64,000 nucleotides of DNA from NCBI GenBank assembly GCA_021822495.1, contig JAKAQO010000004.1, positions 123,152 through 187,151 on the forward strand. Reading direction: 5' to 3'. Below the pieces are notes generated by a model, which was not told the DNA's origin, made no database searches, and worked only from the letters and a program-made list of their open reading frames with translations. Both the position numbers and the translations under genes were made by a program. Of the stretch, positions 16,288-24,288 are shown piece by piece. This stretch comes from a bacterium. GTDB taxonomy: Bacteria; Elusimicrobiota; Elusimicrobia; UBA1565; UBA9628. Position 1 is the stretch's first letter; every line of letters begins with the position of its first letter.

Positions 16288-18379
16288 CGTCTGAAACCGT
16301 TCTCGAGTGGCGATGGGCCAAGGCCGTATCCTGGTAATCTGCCTGGGCTAAGGCCGTAAAAACCGATTGAGAGCGAATCATTTTCCTCGACGCCGGAACT
16401 TTGACCTTCATCCAATTGCCATCGGCCTGAAGAGTCCAAGATTTCACGTTATCTTGAATGCCATTGGCTAAAATCACGCTTACAATATAGCGTTTTAAAG
16501 CGATATCTTTAACCGGAAAAGCGATTTCCATCCGCGTATAGAAATTTCGCGGCATCCAATCGGCGCTGGAGAGATAAAGATTCCCCTCCCCGCCGGAGCG
16601 AAAGTAGTAAATTCGGCTGTGCTCCAAAAAGCGGTCTATCACGCTAATGACGCGAATCCGTTCGCTCAGACCCGGAACACCGGGCCTTAAGCAACAAATT
16701 CCGCGCACCACAAGATCGATTTGTACTCCAGCGCAAGAGGCCTGATAGAGGGCCTGAATAATATCTTGATCCACCAAGGAATTAACTTTCGCAATAATGC
16801 GCCCATGCCCACCGCTTTTTTGAATCTCCATTTCAGCGCGGATGAGGCGCAAAATCTGACCGCGGAGATTTTGAGGGGCGACTAAGAGTTTTTTAAAACG
16901 CGGCGTGGGACCGCGGCGAGACAATAAATTAAAATAAGAACGGACCTCGCGGGCAAGCGCGGAATCCGCCGTAAAAATTCCCAGATCGGTGTATTGCCGC
17001 GCGGTCGTCGCATGATAGTTTCCAGTCCCTAGATGCAAATAAGAGACAAGCCCGCCTTCTTCCTGCCGAATCACCTCGGTCAACTTACTATGGACTTTGA
17101 GCCTCCCAAAAGGGCGCACCACCCTGACCCCCGAGCGTCGAAGTTCGGACGCCCATTTGACGTTATTGATTTCATCGAACCGGGCTTTGACCTCGACATA
17201 GGCCGTCACCTTCTTCCCGTTTTTAGCGGCTTCCTGAAGGGCTTCCATCATGGGAGAACGCGCGCCAACCCGGTAAACCGTCTGGGAAATATGAGTCGTC
17301 TTAGGATCGCGCGCCGCCGCTTTTAAAAAATTAACGACGATGTCGAAGGAATCATAAGGGTGATGAAGCAAGATGTCGTTGGATTTAATGCCCTCGAAAA
17401 TTTGCTTTTTCCTTAAGGGTTTTGGAATGGGAGAAGCGATCGCGGGATACCTGAGAACGTCAAAGCCGGGAGCGTGATAAATCTGGGTCAAAGCCCGCAG
17501 ATCCAAAGGCAAGTCGAAACGATAGAGAGCCGCTAAATCAAGCCCCAAGGCCGTTCCTAAAAACAAAGAACCCTCGGTATAAGCCGAGGCATCCACTTCT
17601 AAGCGCACAATCTTAGCCGAGGAACGTTTTTTAACCGCTTCCTCAATCTGATACTCCAAGGACTCCTCGTCATCAGGGTGATAGCGCAAATCGGCCTCGC
17701 GAAGGATTTTGAAAGAAAACGCCTCTAAAACTTTTTTTTCCGGAAAAAGTTCGGGGGCTTTCACGCAAAGCCATCTTTCGGCCAAGGCAAAACGCAATAA
17801 ATTTTTTTGAGAGGGGAGAACCACCAGCCTTTTTTCCCGGTCTTCAATCGTCAAGATAGCGTATTCTCCCGGAAAACGCACGAACACATGCAAGCATTCG
17901 CTTTTCAAATGCGGAAAAGGATCCCGGGATTTTCGAATCACGACGCTGATTTTAGGAAGCCGCTTTTGAATTTCCGCGTCTAAAGCCCGGTGAGCCTCCA
18001 AACGGTTGTAGATGAAAATTCCGTGCTTTCTCAGTTCTTGAAATACTTCATCAACAATAACCGCCTGTCTGGATTTTTGACGGAGAACTCTCTCTCGGAT
18101 TTGAATCAAGAGGTTGGCGGAGGTCAGCCCATCTGGAAACTTGCGATTGGGAAGCCTTCGGGCGAAACGGGCGATCTCAGCCACGCGCACCATGAAAAAT
18201 TCATCCAGGTTAGAACTGACGATAGCGGAAAAGCGAAGTCGTTCAAGGGCCGGAACGGATGGGTCTTCCGCTTCGGAGAGAACTCTTTCGTTAAAATCAA
18301 GCCAGCTTAAATCCCGATTTAAAAAGAGTTCACCCCGCGAAAAATGCACGGAGTTCTTTGATGGAAAATTTTTATTCAC
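16280..18379 (-). CDS. ppk: Polyphosphate kinase 1
   Basis: 699 residues, the usual length. It polymerises ATP terminal phosphate into polyphosphate, reversibly. N domain FLNRDLSWLDFNERVLSEA; head domain; C1/C2 catalytic domains with DILLHHPYDSFDIVVNF, HSKLTEVI and YLHLGTGNYHATTARQYTDLG, which hold the phospho-His (in HSKL) and other conserved His. GGHGRIIAKVNSLVDQ and SADWMPRN near the C-terminus. It heads the phosphate operon: ppk - phosphoesterase - response regulator - kinase (- rmuC), with overlaps. The ATG at 18379 has no strong ribosome site. Confidence 0.95.
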   Translation of the reverse strand: MNKNFPSKNSVHFSRGELFLNRDLSWLDFNERVLSEAEDPSVPALERLRFSAIVSSNLDEFFMVRVAEIARFARRLPNRKFPDGLTSANLLIQIRERVLRQKSRQAVIVDEVFQELRKHGIFIYNRLEAHRALDAEIQKRLPKISVVIRKSRDPFPHLKSECLHVFVRFPGEYAILTIEDREKRLVVLPSQKNLLRFALAERWLCVKAPELFPEKKVLEAFSFKILREADLRYHPDDEESLEYQIEEAVKKRSSAKIVRLEVDASAYTEGSLFLGTALGLDLAALYRFDLPLDLRALTQIYHAPGFDVLRYPAIASPIPKPLRKKQIFEGIKSNDILLHHPYDSFDIVVNFLKAAARDPKTTHISQTVYRVGARSPMMEALQEAAKNGKKVTAYVEVKARFDEINNVKWASELRRSGVRVVRPFGRLKVHSKLTEVIRQEEGGLVSYLHLGTGNYHATTARQYTDLGIFTADSALAREVRSYFNLLSRRGPTPRFKKLLVAPQNLRGQILRLIRAEMEIQKSGGHGRIIAKVNSLVDQDIIQALYQASCAGVQIDLVVRGICCLRPGVPGLSERIRVISVIDRFLEHSRIYYFRSGGEGNLYLSSADWMPRNFYTRMEIAFPVKDIALKRYIVSVILANGIQDNVKSWTLQADGNWMKVKVPASRKMIRSQSVFTALAQADYQDTALAHRHSRTVSDDE

Positions 18380-18454
18380 CTGTTTTCCATCATATCAATT
18401 TCACCCGGTCGCTTTCGACGACAAACGGGTAAAATCCGCGTGACAAGACTGTTC

Positions 18455-19435
18455 TTACGGAATTGGGCGCATCTTAAAATCAGCGGCGGAAGCCTTCGCA
18501 AAACCGTAACGAGCATAGGCCGCCTGCGCCTCTTTGGTCTTAAGATAAGAAGCGTAGAGTTCGGCGTTTTTTAAGCGCTCTCCATTTTTTAAGATGCTTG
18601 CGATATAATTGACCTTGTTTTTGAGGCTGTCTTGAGCCGGAAGAGAAACCCCTTGAACGGCATAGCCTTTTTTAGCGGCATGAACGTTTTCGGTCGCCCA
18701 CACAAGCCCGACATCCGCCCGCCCGGCATTAATAGCCTTGGGAATCTCGCGGTGATGAACGCGCGTGAAATAAACGTTGGGCGCTCCCCAACAACCAGCG
18801 CAAATTTTCCCTTGGGTAAGCTTTTTCCAGAGATGATGTTTTTTGAGAGTTTCTTCTCCATAAACACTCATGATCCCTTCGGTCACAGGATTTGGGAGAA
18901 AAATGCGCAAATGCGGCCGTCCCAAATCCGCGATTCCATGAATATGCCTGGGGTTGCCCTTGGCCACCATCAAAGCCAGCTGATTATGGAGATAGGTGAA
19001 ATACCGGCTGGCAAGCCCCGCTTTTTTAAGGCTTTTGAGATGCGCGAGATCAACGGTTGTGTAGAGATCGGGATGCAAAAGAAACTGACGCCCCTGATAG
19101 GTCCAGCCGCCATCAATAATCGCGCGCATGATTTTTCCCGGCGGAAGCGTGATCAGGCCTATGGATTTAATTTCGGGATGTTCTTTTTGAAAAGTTCCCA
19201 AGACCTCCGGCATCGCGAAAAACTGGTTTCCCGCGATCCAGAGAGAAAAATCAACTCCCTTTTGCATCCGCTCAAGAGCCTTAATTCCTGAAATATTTTT
19301 TCCGTTGGAAAAAAAGACCCTCACGTCCGCGTCTCGGCCCGAAGGAATAGGCTCTAACTTGGGGGACTTAGCCAAAGCCGCCCGCGCCAACAAAAATCCG
19401 ATAAACGCCAGAACAAAGGGTCTTATTTTTCTCAT
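18455..19435 (-). CDS. Exported substrate-binding protein, ModA/type II periplasmic fold
   Basis: 326 residues from ATG 19435, preceded by GGAGA. Signal peptide about 1-23 (RPFVLAFIGFLLARAALA). The rest reads like a type II periplasmic binding protein: DVRVFFSNGKN, IAGNQFFAMPEVL, LALMVAKGNP (ligand-lobe hinge), FLPNPVTEGI and GRADVGLVWATE. This layout is close to molybdate or tungstate-type binding proteins. A loop GKICAGCWG has two Cys spaced by two residues, unusual for the family. It lies directly after the DsrE-like and TsdA-like genes, so a sulfur-oxyanion or metal ligand is possible, but no permease is encoded here. Confidence 0.7.
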   Translation of the reverse strand: MRKIRPFVLAFIGFLLARAALAKSPKLEPIPSGRDADVRVFFSNGKNISGIKALERMQKGVDFSLWIAGNQFFAMPEVLGTFQKEHPEIKSIGLITLPPGKIMRAIIDGGWTYQGRQFLLHPDLYTTVDLAHLKSLKKAGLASRYFTYLHNQLALMVAKGNPRHIHGIADLGRPHLRIFLPNPVTEGIMSVYGEETLKKHHLWKKLTQGKICAGCWGAPNVYFTRVHHREIPKAINAGRADVGLVWATENVHAAKKGYAVQGVSLPAQDSLKNKVNYIASILKNGERLKNAELYASYLKTKEAQAAYARYGFAKASAADFKMRPIP

Positions 19436-19459
19436 TAAAGTTTCTCCAATCAACTCCAA

Positions 19460-19933
19460 TTAGGATGGATGGACATAAGCCCAGCCGTTTCCTTCCCGAA
19501 TAATCAATTCCCCGGCCGCCGAGGGAACAAAGGAGATAAACGGATAGAGGGTTTTCTTGTCAATTTTAAGCTCGCGAAGCGTATTAGAACATTGAGCCAA
19601 AATCACTCCCTGGGCCTGAAGCTGACGCAAAAGTTTTTCAAAGCCGTTTCCTTTGAGATACACCTTATACCCCATGCTGTTGGCGATGAGTTCGATTTTC
19701 ACCTTGCCCTTGAGCCGCGGATCCTGAAGAGCGTTTTTTATGTTATTGAGGGTCTTTTTCATGGTCTTAGGCGAAGCTGAATCCAATTGAAAAATAGCCT
19801 TATACATGGGTTTAGTCGCCTGCGCTCCCTGAAAGACTCCTTGGGAATAGCCACGGTGAAGCCAAGCCCCCGCTATCAAGGCCATCGCCATTAATGCCGC
19901 CCACGCCCACTTCTTGTCCATTGTGATTTTCAT
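19460..19933 (-). CDS. Exported DsrE-like protein
   Basis: 157 residues from ATG 19933, with GGAG 7 bases before. N-terminal hydrophobic signal or anchor (about 9-25, WAALMAMALIAGAWL). The rest has the DsrE/DsrF-like fold: AIFQLDSASPKTMKKTLNNIKNAL, KVKIELIANSMGYKVYL, a conserved Cys in ILAQCSNTL, and a C-terminal FVPSAAGELIIREGNGWAYVHPS. DsrE-type proteins carry sulfur on that Cys; periplasmic members often stand beside sulfur-oxidation genes. It is 23 bases after the TsdA-like gene, which supports a sulfur role. Whether the N-terminus is cleaved is unclear. Confidence 0.77.
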   Translation of the reverse strand: MKITMDKKWAWAALMAMALIAGAWLHRGYSQGVFQGAQATKPMYKAIFQLDSASPKTMKKTLNNIKNALQDPRLKGKVKIELIANSMGYKVYLKGNGFEKLLRQLQAQGVILAQCSNTLRELKIDKKTLYPFISFVPSAAGELIIREGNGWAYVHPS

Positions 19934-19956
19934 TGAGTTCTCCTATTTTTAACAAC

Positions 19957-20772
19957 TTAGTATCTGGCATCGGCGGGCTTTCCACCCTTGGGCCAGTCCT
20001 TATTTTTTCCGGCAAAATCAGGCCGCGGCTGATGAATCAAATAATCCGCTATATCATAGCTTTGTTGGGAGGACAAACTTTTCCCCTGCCATCTCGGCAT
20101 ATTCCATTTAATAAAAGCGGCCGCAACACTTACGCGGGCCATGCCGGCTCCGATATTAAAAGATTTTGGTCCCCAAACCGGCGGAACAAGCGCTCGCCCT
20201 TTAGAGGAGACAAACCCCTGTCCCTCGCGGCCATGACAGCGAGAACAACGCGCAAGATAAAGGATCTTTCCATGAGACAAATTGGTTTTAAAAGTTCCTT
20301 TGATTTTCTTAATCCCCGCCCCCACGGCTTTTTTCCCCGGAGGCACATCTTTCGATAACCATTGAATATAGGCGACAAACGCCTTCATTTCATCCCCGTC
20401 AAGAGGCAAGGGCTTTCCGTTTAAACTCCGCACGAAACAACCATTGATTCTTTGTGGTAATGTAACGATATGCCCTGCCCGAGCTTGATAGCGCGGATAG
20501 TGATGAGCAATACCAACCAATGAAGCCCCAAAGGGTTTCTGTCCGCCCCTCAAATGGCAACTCGAACAAGACAAATCGCTTTTTGCGTATTTTTTAAGCA
20601 ACTGCGGAGTGTGGTTAAAAAAAGCTTCTCCTTTGCGCGCCCAGAACTCATGCGGGCGCTTCATGGGGTAGAGGGAATCCGCCAAAACCATGGGAAATTC
20701 CGAAGATAAAAGAAGAGAACCCAGCCCGAAAGCCAACACTACTTGAATGATTTTAGTCTTTGAATAGGTCAT
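19957..20772 (-). CDS. tsdA: TsdA-like dihaem cytochrome c (thiosulfate dehydrogenase type)
   Basis: 271 residues from ATG 20772 (18 bases inside an alternative ATG at 20790). Signal peptide about 1-31. Two haem sites: CSSCH (69-73) and CSRCH (176-180). After haem 1 the run RINGCFVRSLNGKPLPLDGDEM matches TsdA, including the Cys at 112 that in characterised TsdA is the distal iron ligand of haem 1. KWNMP near the end gives the likely Met ligand of haem 2. TsdA joins two thiosulfate to tetrathionate or works in reverse as a tetrathionate reductase. Partner electron carrier not seen. A LysR regulator is encoded just upstream in the same direction. Confidence 0.85.
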   Translation of the reverse strand: MTYSKTKIIQVVLAFGLGSLLLSSEFPMVLADSLYPMKRPHEFWARKGEAFFNHTPQLLKKYAKSDLSCSSCHLRGGQKPFGASLVGIAHHYPRYQARAGHIVTLPQRINGCFVRSLNGKPLPLDGDEMKAFVAYIQWLSKDVPPGKKAVGAGIKKIKGTFKTNLSHGKILYLARCSRCHGREGQGFVSSKGRALVPPVWGPKSFNIGAGMARVSVAAAFIKWNMPRWQGKSLSSQQSYDIADYLIHQPRPDFAGKNKDWPKGGKPADARY

Positions 20773-20826
20773 GTCTAAATCATACGCCATCCTTCAAACA
20801 AAAAAAAGATTATTTACTTGATGAGG

Positions 20827-20843
20827 CATCAGTTTTTCTGATG
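20827..20843. promoter_or_regulatory. ATCAG-N5-CTGAT dyad, possible LysR site
   Basis: CATCAG (20827-20832) and CTGATG (20838-20843) around five T. It lies between the LysR gene and the TsdA-like gene. It may be the regulator's site or a short hairpin; the sequence alone does not decide. Confidence 0.35.
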
Positions 20844-20858
20844 GTCTTCTATTATTTT

Positions 20859-21773
20859 TTATGCGCCAGTTAAAATAGGAAGATGCTTTTTTGCAAAGTG
20901 AAAAAATTCAAGATAAAGCCGCGGCATACCGCCGGAAGGAAGCACCCAGTGGAAAAGGCGTTTTATTTTAATATCGCTTAATGGGAAAACCGTAAGCTGC
21001 TTTAAGGCAATTTCCTTTTGAACGGCCCAATGTGAAACAAACGCAAAACCAAAGCCGGAGGAAACCGCAGATTTAATCGCTTCGGTGCTGCCCAATTCCG
21101 CCGCATAGGAAAAGCGCCGCGCGGGAAAGCCAGCTTTTCTTAAGGAACGCTCAACCACCGAGCGCGTTCCACTTCCTTGTTCGCGAGATAAAAGAGGACA
21201 CTTTAATAAATCCTGGGCGCGTTTTGGATGAAAAACAGACGAAGTGGGGCCGATGAGAACAATCTCATCTTCTAAAAAAGGCTTAAGCCCGACGGCCGGA
21301 GCCCGTGAATGGCCTTCGACCAAGCCCAAAGAAACCGCCCCCTGCCTCACCCAACTTAAAACCTCCTCAGTATTTCCTATATTAAGGACAAAAGAAATTC
21401 CCGGATTTTTCTTTTTAAATTTTGAAAAAATAGGCGGCAAAAGATGAGAGGCGATCGTCGTGCTGGCGGCGAGAAGGAGTTGCCCCTTGGGAGAAGGAGA
21501 TTTCCTGGTTTCAAAAGCGGCCTCATCCATCAGGCTGTAAATTTTTTTCGCTCGCGCGTAAAAAATCTTACCTGCCGGGGTTAAACGCACTCCTTCGCTG
21601 GAGCGAGTCAAAAGCTGAACGCCTAGTTGCCTTTCCAGATTTCTCATGCGAGCGGTCACGGCCGGCTGGGACAAATGCACCTCCCCTGCCGCAGCGGAAA
21701 TTGTTCCCGCATCGGCTACCGCCAAAAAGATGGGTAATATTTCGGGGTTAAAATCTAACTGATAGGAACTCAC
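20859..21773 (-). CDS. LysR-family transcriptional regulator
   Basis: 304 residues from GTG 21773 with AAGGAT before it. N-terminal winged helix-turn-helix: AVADAGTISAAAGEVHLSQPAVTARMRNLERQLGVQLLTRSSEGVRLTPAG, the LysR signature. Effector domain (about 95-300) with LLLAASTTIASHLLPPIF and a GLVEG effector-cleft run, as in CysB-like/CbbR-type regulators. It lies upstream of and in line with the TsdA-DsrE-binding protein genes and probably controls them in response to a sulfur or redox signal; this is inferred from place. A strong terminator separates it from the TetR unit. Confidence 0.9.
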   Translation of the reverse strand: MSSYQLDFNPEILPIFLAVADAGTISAAAGEVHLSQPAVTARMRNLERQLGVQLLTRSSEGVRLTPAGKIFYARAKKIYSLMDEAAFETRKSPSPKGQLLLAASTTIASHLLPPIFSKFKKKNPGISFVLNIGNTEEVLSWVRQGAVSLGLVEGHSRAPAVGLKPFLEDEIVLIGPTSSVFHPKRAQDLLKCPLLSREQGSGTRSVVERSLRKAGFPARRFSYAAELGSTEAIKSAVSSGFGFAFVSHWAVQKEIALKQLTVFPLSDIKIKRLFHWVLPSGGMPRLYLEFFHFAKKHLPILTGA

Positions 21774-21800
21774 GCTTTCATCGTATCCTTTTTACCGATA

Positions 21801-21836
21801 AAAAAAAAGGGCCCGGAAACGCTTCCGAGCCCTTTT
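21801..21836 (-). terminator. Terminator of the fatty-acid/TetR unit
   Basis: Inverted arms around GCGTTT: GGGCTCGGAA and its near inverse TTCCGGGCCC, then on the minus strand a run of eight T. It lies just after the 9-residue ORF at 21847-21876. Confidence 0.8.
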
Positions 21837-21846
21837 GATTCCAGGC

Positions 21847-21876
21847 TTAGCAGCCGCAGGGTGTCTTCGGTCCCAT
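21847..21876 (-). CDS. Candidate 9-residue peptide MGPKTPCGC
   Basis: ATG 21876 to TAA 21847 encodes MGPKTPCGC. The end of the TetR gene supplies GGGAGGG as a ribosome site 9 bases before the ATG, and the strong terminator begins 10 bases after the stop. The site spacing and tight packing fit a real translated peptide, but a 10-codon frame is expected by chance. The two Cys flanking Gly could bind a metal or a thiol. I know no family for it. Confidence 0.25.
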   Translation of the reverse strand: MGPKTPCGC

Positions 21877-21881
21877 GGTGT

Positions 21882-22490
21882 TTAACCCTCCCTTTTACGA
21901 CTTTTTTGCGTCAAAACAATTTTGGCTAGTTTTCCCATTCGCCTAAAAACGACCGGGTCTTTATGCGTTCGGGCCAGAAGCACCGCCCCTTCATAAAGGG
22001 CAATAATCGCTTCCGCCAAGGCACGCGGAGACAAATCGCTCCTCAAAAATCCTTTTTTTTGAGCGCAAGCAAAACTTCGGGACAAATTTTCAGCCCATAC
22101 GGAGAAAAACGCGCTCGCCTTCTCGCGAAAAAGAGAATTGACATCGCTCATCTCAAGGGCGATATTGGCCACTAAACATCCGGCCCGACAGCCGTTTTTT
22201 TCGTAATGAGTCGCCGCGCGTTCAAAAAGCTCCCCAATGGCCAAGACCATATCTTCTCCCGCACAAAGAGGCTCGACCCGACGTTTTTGATAATCCGAGA
22301 TTTTAGCGTCTAAAACGGAAAGGCCGATATTTTCTTTTGACGGAAAATGATAAAAGAGATTGGCCTTGGTCATTTTACAACGGCCGGCGATATCATCCAT
22401 CGTCGTCAGGTGATACCCTTGAAGATGGATTAAATGCTCCGCCTCGTTGAGTATTTTTTCTCTTGTCTTTGGATCTGGTTTTCTAGCCAT
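21882..22490 (-). CDS. TetR-family repressor
   Basis: 202 residues. N-terminal helix-turn-helix with KTREKILNEAEHLIHLQGYHLTTMDDIAGRCKMTKANLFYHFPSKENI, the TetR signature. The C-terminal helical ligand domain (about 60-200) contains three Cys (GCRAGCLVA and others). It sits downstream of a set of hotdog-fold fatty-acid proteins, so an acyl-CoA or acyl-ACP ligand is plausible, as for FadR- or FabT-type TetR proteins; this is inference. Its own promoter carries a palindromic operator across the start point, so it likely represses itself. A tiny ORF and terminator follow. Confidence 0.9.
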   Translation of the reverse strand: MARKPDPKTREKILNEAEHLIHLQGYHLTTMDDIAGRCKMTKANLFYHFPSKENIGLSVLDAKISDYQKRRVEPLCAGEDMVLAIGELFERAATHYEKNGCRAGCLVANIALEMSDVNSLFREKASAFFSVWAENLSRSFACAQKKGFLRSDLSPRALAEAIIALYEGAVLLARTHKDPVVFRRMGKLAKIVLTQKSRKREG

Positions 22491-22516
22491 GAGTTTTATC
22501 GCGAGGCAACCATTTA

Positions 22517-22536
22517 TTAACCAACCGGTCAGTTAA
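22517..22536. promoter_or_regulatory. TetR operator
   Basis: TTAAC-N2-ACCGGT-N2-GTTAA, a symmetric 20-base site of classic TetR-family form. It begins directly after the -10 box of the TetR gene, across the expected transcription start. Confidence 0.75.
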
Positions 22537-22565
22537 ATAATAGCAGGAAATAAAAGTTTCGTCAA
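22537..22565 (-). promoter_or_regulatory. Promoter of the TetR gene
   Basis: Minus strand TTGACG (22565-22560), 17 bases, TATTAT (22542-22537). It lies inside the otherwise co-directional unit, giving the repressor its own start. Confidence 0.65.
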
Positions 22566-22583
22566 GACCCCTAATCTTTTTTC

Positions 22584-23063
22584 TTATTCTCCTCGAGGAA
22601 CCCACATCCCGGAAAGGAGCCCTTCAAAAATATCCTGTCCGTCATTAGGCCCGCCGTCAAACTGCATCTGGACTTCGCTCAACAGTTTGCTGGTCCGAAA
22701 ATAACCTTCTTCTCCAAAAGAGGCAAAACACGCGATTTTGTCCCCTGGAAAAACTAGTTTTTTACACTCCGCCCGACGAATTTCCGCGAAGAAACCGACC
22801 ATCCCGCCAATCGCGGACTCGGAAATGGTTTGGGTCATATGATAAATGCACCAAGCGACGCTTCCAATCTGAGCCGCCATTTCAATGAGTTTCGCGGCGG
22901 GAATAAGCGACACGCCCTTGGGAGTCAGAATAGCATCCTCTTTTTTCCAAGTATAAACGCCTAATATGTGCTCCTCATCTAATTCCACTATCTCATCGAC
23001 AAAACGCATCGGCCGCTCTTGGGGAATTAAGGACAATATTTTTTCTCTCGTTAAACCGCCCAC
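22584..23063 (-). CDS. FabZ-like hotdog protein lacking the catalytic His
   Basis: 159 residues from GTG 23063; the GAGGAG ribosome site lies in the last codons of the previous gene. Start ILSLIPQERPMRFVDEIVELDEEHILGVYTWKKED is FabZ-like. The helix LIEMAAQIGSVAW keeps the FabZ Glu, but the stretch where GHFPxxPVMPG should stand reads AILTPKGVSLIPAAK, with no His. It is therefore unlikely to be a normal hydroxyacyl-ACP dehydratase. A binding, thioesterase or subunit role with the neighbouring double FabA-like protein is possible. Confidence 0.68.
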   Translation of the reverse strand: MGGLTREKILSLIPQERPMRFVDEIVELDEEHILGVYTWKKEDAILTPKGVSLIPAAKLIEMAAQIGSVAWCIYHMTQTISESAIGGMVGFFAEIRRAECKKLVFPGDKIACFASFGEEGYFRTSKLLSEVQMQFDGGPNDGQDIFEGLLSGMWVPRGE

Positions 23064-23064
23064 C

Positions 23065-24249
23065 TTATTCTTCTCCTCTTTTAAGACTCCCTCCCAAAGA
23101 CATCGGGGTTCTCAGCGGATAGTCCGCATAGCGAATGCGCGAATGGCAACCAACGCGGGCGTTTAAGCAACTTAAAATCAACCGCCCATCCGAGAAAACG
23201 CTCGCATCCCCTTTGACAAAGACATCGGATGTCCCGGTCGGGCGAATCAGCTTATGAATTTTGACCTGATAAATTATTTCGCGATCATCAGAACCGGCCG
23301 CGTCAAAGACTTCGACTTTTTCAACCCCCAGGGCGCGCCCAACTCCGGACGCCCCGGTCCACGTTAGAAAAAGTCCGAGAATCTGCCAGACGGAATCAAT
23401 CAAGAGAGCAGAGGGCTTAAGGCCGCCGCTCATTGAATAAAACCACTCTAAACCGTTGTTTTTTTGAACGGCCAAAACCTCTCCCGCGCCCGTGAAAGAA
23501 TCAAAAGACAACCGCGCAGCCGAATCAAACCCCAGCATTAAAGACGAGGGAAGAAGCCCCATTTCAACCGGCGGATTTTCCACCAAGCGCCCTTGGGACA
23601 AGGCGATAATTTCCGCGCGCGATAAAATATTTTTGGACAGAAACTCATCATGACCCAGCCGCTTCTCAAATGGAGATTCATTCATCCGTGGAGCGGAAGG
23701 AACAGATTCTTGTTTATCTTTTTCCCAAAAAACCGTTCCTATCCGAGCCGAGCCTATAGAATAGATGAGAGCCTCTCCAAGAAAAACGGAAGCTGAAGCC
23801 GTGATTAACACGTCCGCGCCCTCTTGTTCGACGGATTTAATATCCACCGTATAAGTGATTTTTTCGTCATAGGGCCGTATCTGGCCGGAAAAGGCCGCCT
23901 CTGAAAACTCAAGCTCCTTATCGCACCTTTCAATTCCCCGCCAGGCGGCGAAAAATTTAAGAGATTGCCAGACCGCATCAAGCCCCCAACAACCGGGCAT
24001 GACGGGGTCTCCCAGAAAATGACAGAAGTAAAACCAATCATCCATCCGGTTGTGTCGAACGGCGACTATGCGCCCGGTTTGAGAAGCCGCATCCCAGGAA
24101 ACAGACTCAATCTCATGGAAAGGAAGAAGCAAAAAATCAGAAATTTTCGGAAGGCAAGGAGGCGCGCCTTTTAAGAGTCGTCCACGCGCGTAGGCCTCAA
24201 CCTCCGCGCGAGTAAAACTTGAACGACCTTGAAATTCCCTAAATTCCAT
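23065..24249 (-). CDS. Tandem FabA-like double-hotdog protein
   Basis: 394 residues with two FabA-type halves. Half 1 (about 45-180) has the active site FYFCHFLGDPVMPGCWGLDAVWQ with His and Asp, but its following strand is degenerate. Half 2 (about 225-380) has lost the His and Pro-Gly loop (WFYSMSGGLKPSALLIDSVWQ) but keeps the structural run GRALGVEKVEVF. Together the halves could form one functional double hotdog, as in eukaryotic or PUFA-synthase dehydratase domains. FabA makes 2-decenoyl-ACP and isomerises it for unsaturated fatty acids. The next gene, another hotdog, starts 2 bases after the stop. A TATAAT box at 24272-24277 may drive the unit. Confidence 0.75.
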   Translation of the reverse strand: MEFREFQGRSSFTRAEVEAYARGRLLKGAPPCLPKISDFLLLPFHEIESVSWDAASQTGRIVAVRHNRMDDWFYFCHFLGDPVMPGCWGLDAVWQSLKFFAAWRGIERCDKELEFSEAAFSGQIRPYDEKITYTVDIKSVEQEGADVLITASASVFLGEALIYSIGSARIGTVFWEKDKQESVPSAPRMNESPFEKRLGHDEFLSKNILSRAEIIALSQGRLVENPPVEMGLLPSSLMLGFDSAARLSFDSFTGAGEVLAVQKNNGLEWFYSMSGGLKPSALLIDSVWQILGLFLTWTGASGVGRALGVEKVEVFDAAGSDDREIIYQVKIHKLIRPTGTSDVFVKGDASVFSDGRLILSCLNARVGCHSRIRYADYPLRTPMSLGGSLKRGEE

Positions 24250-24288
24250 CGAAAACCAAGTAGAATATTATATCAAGACGACGCCAAA

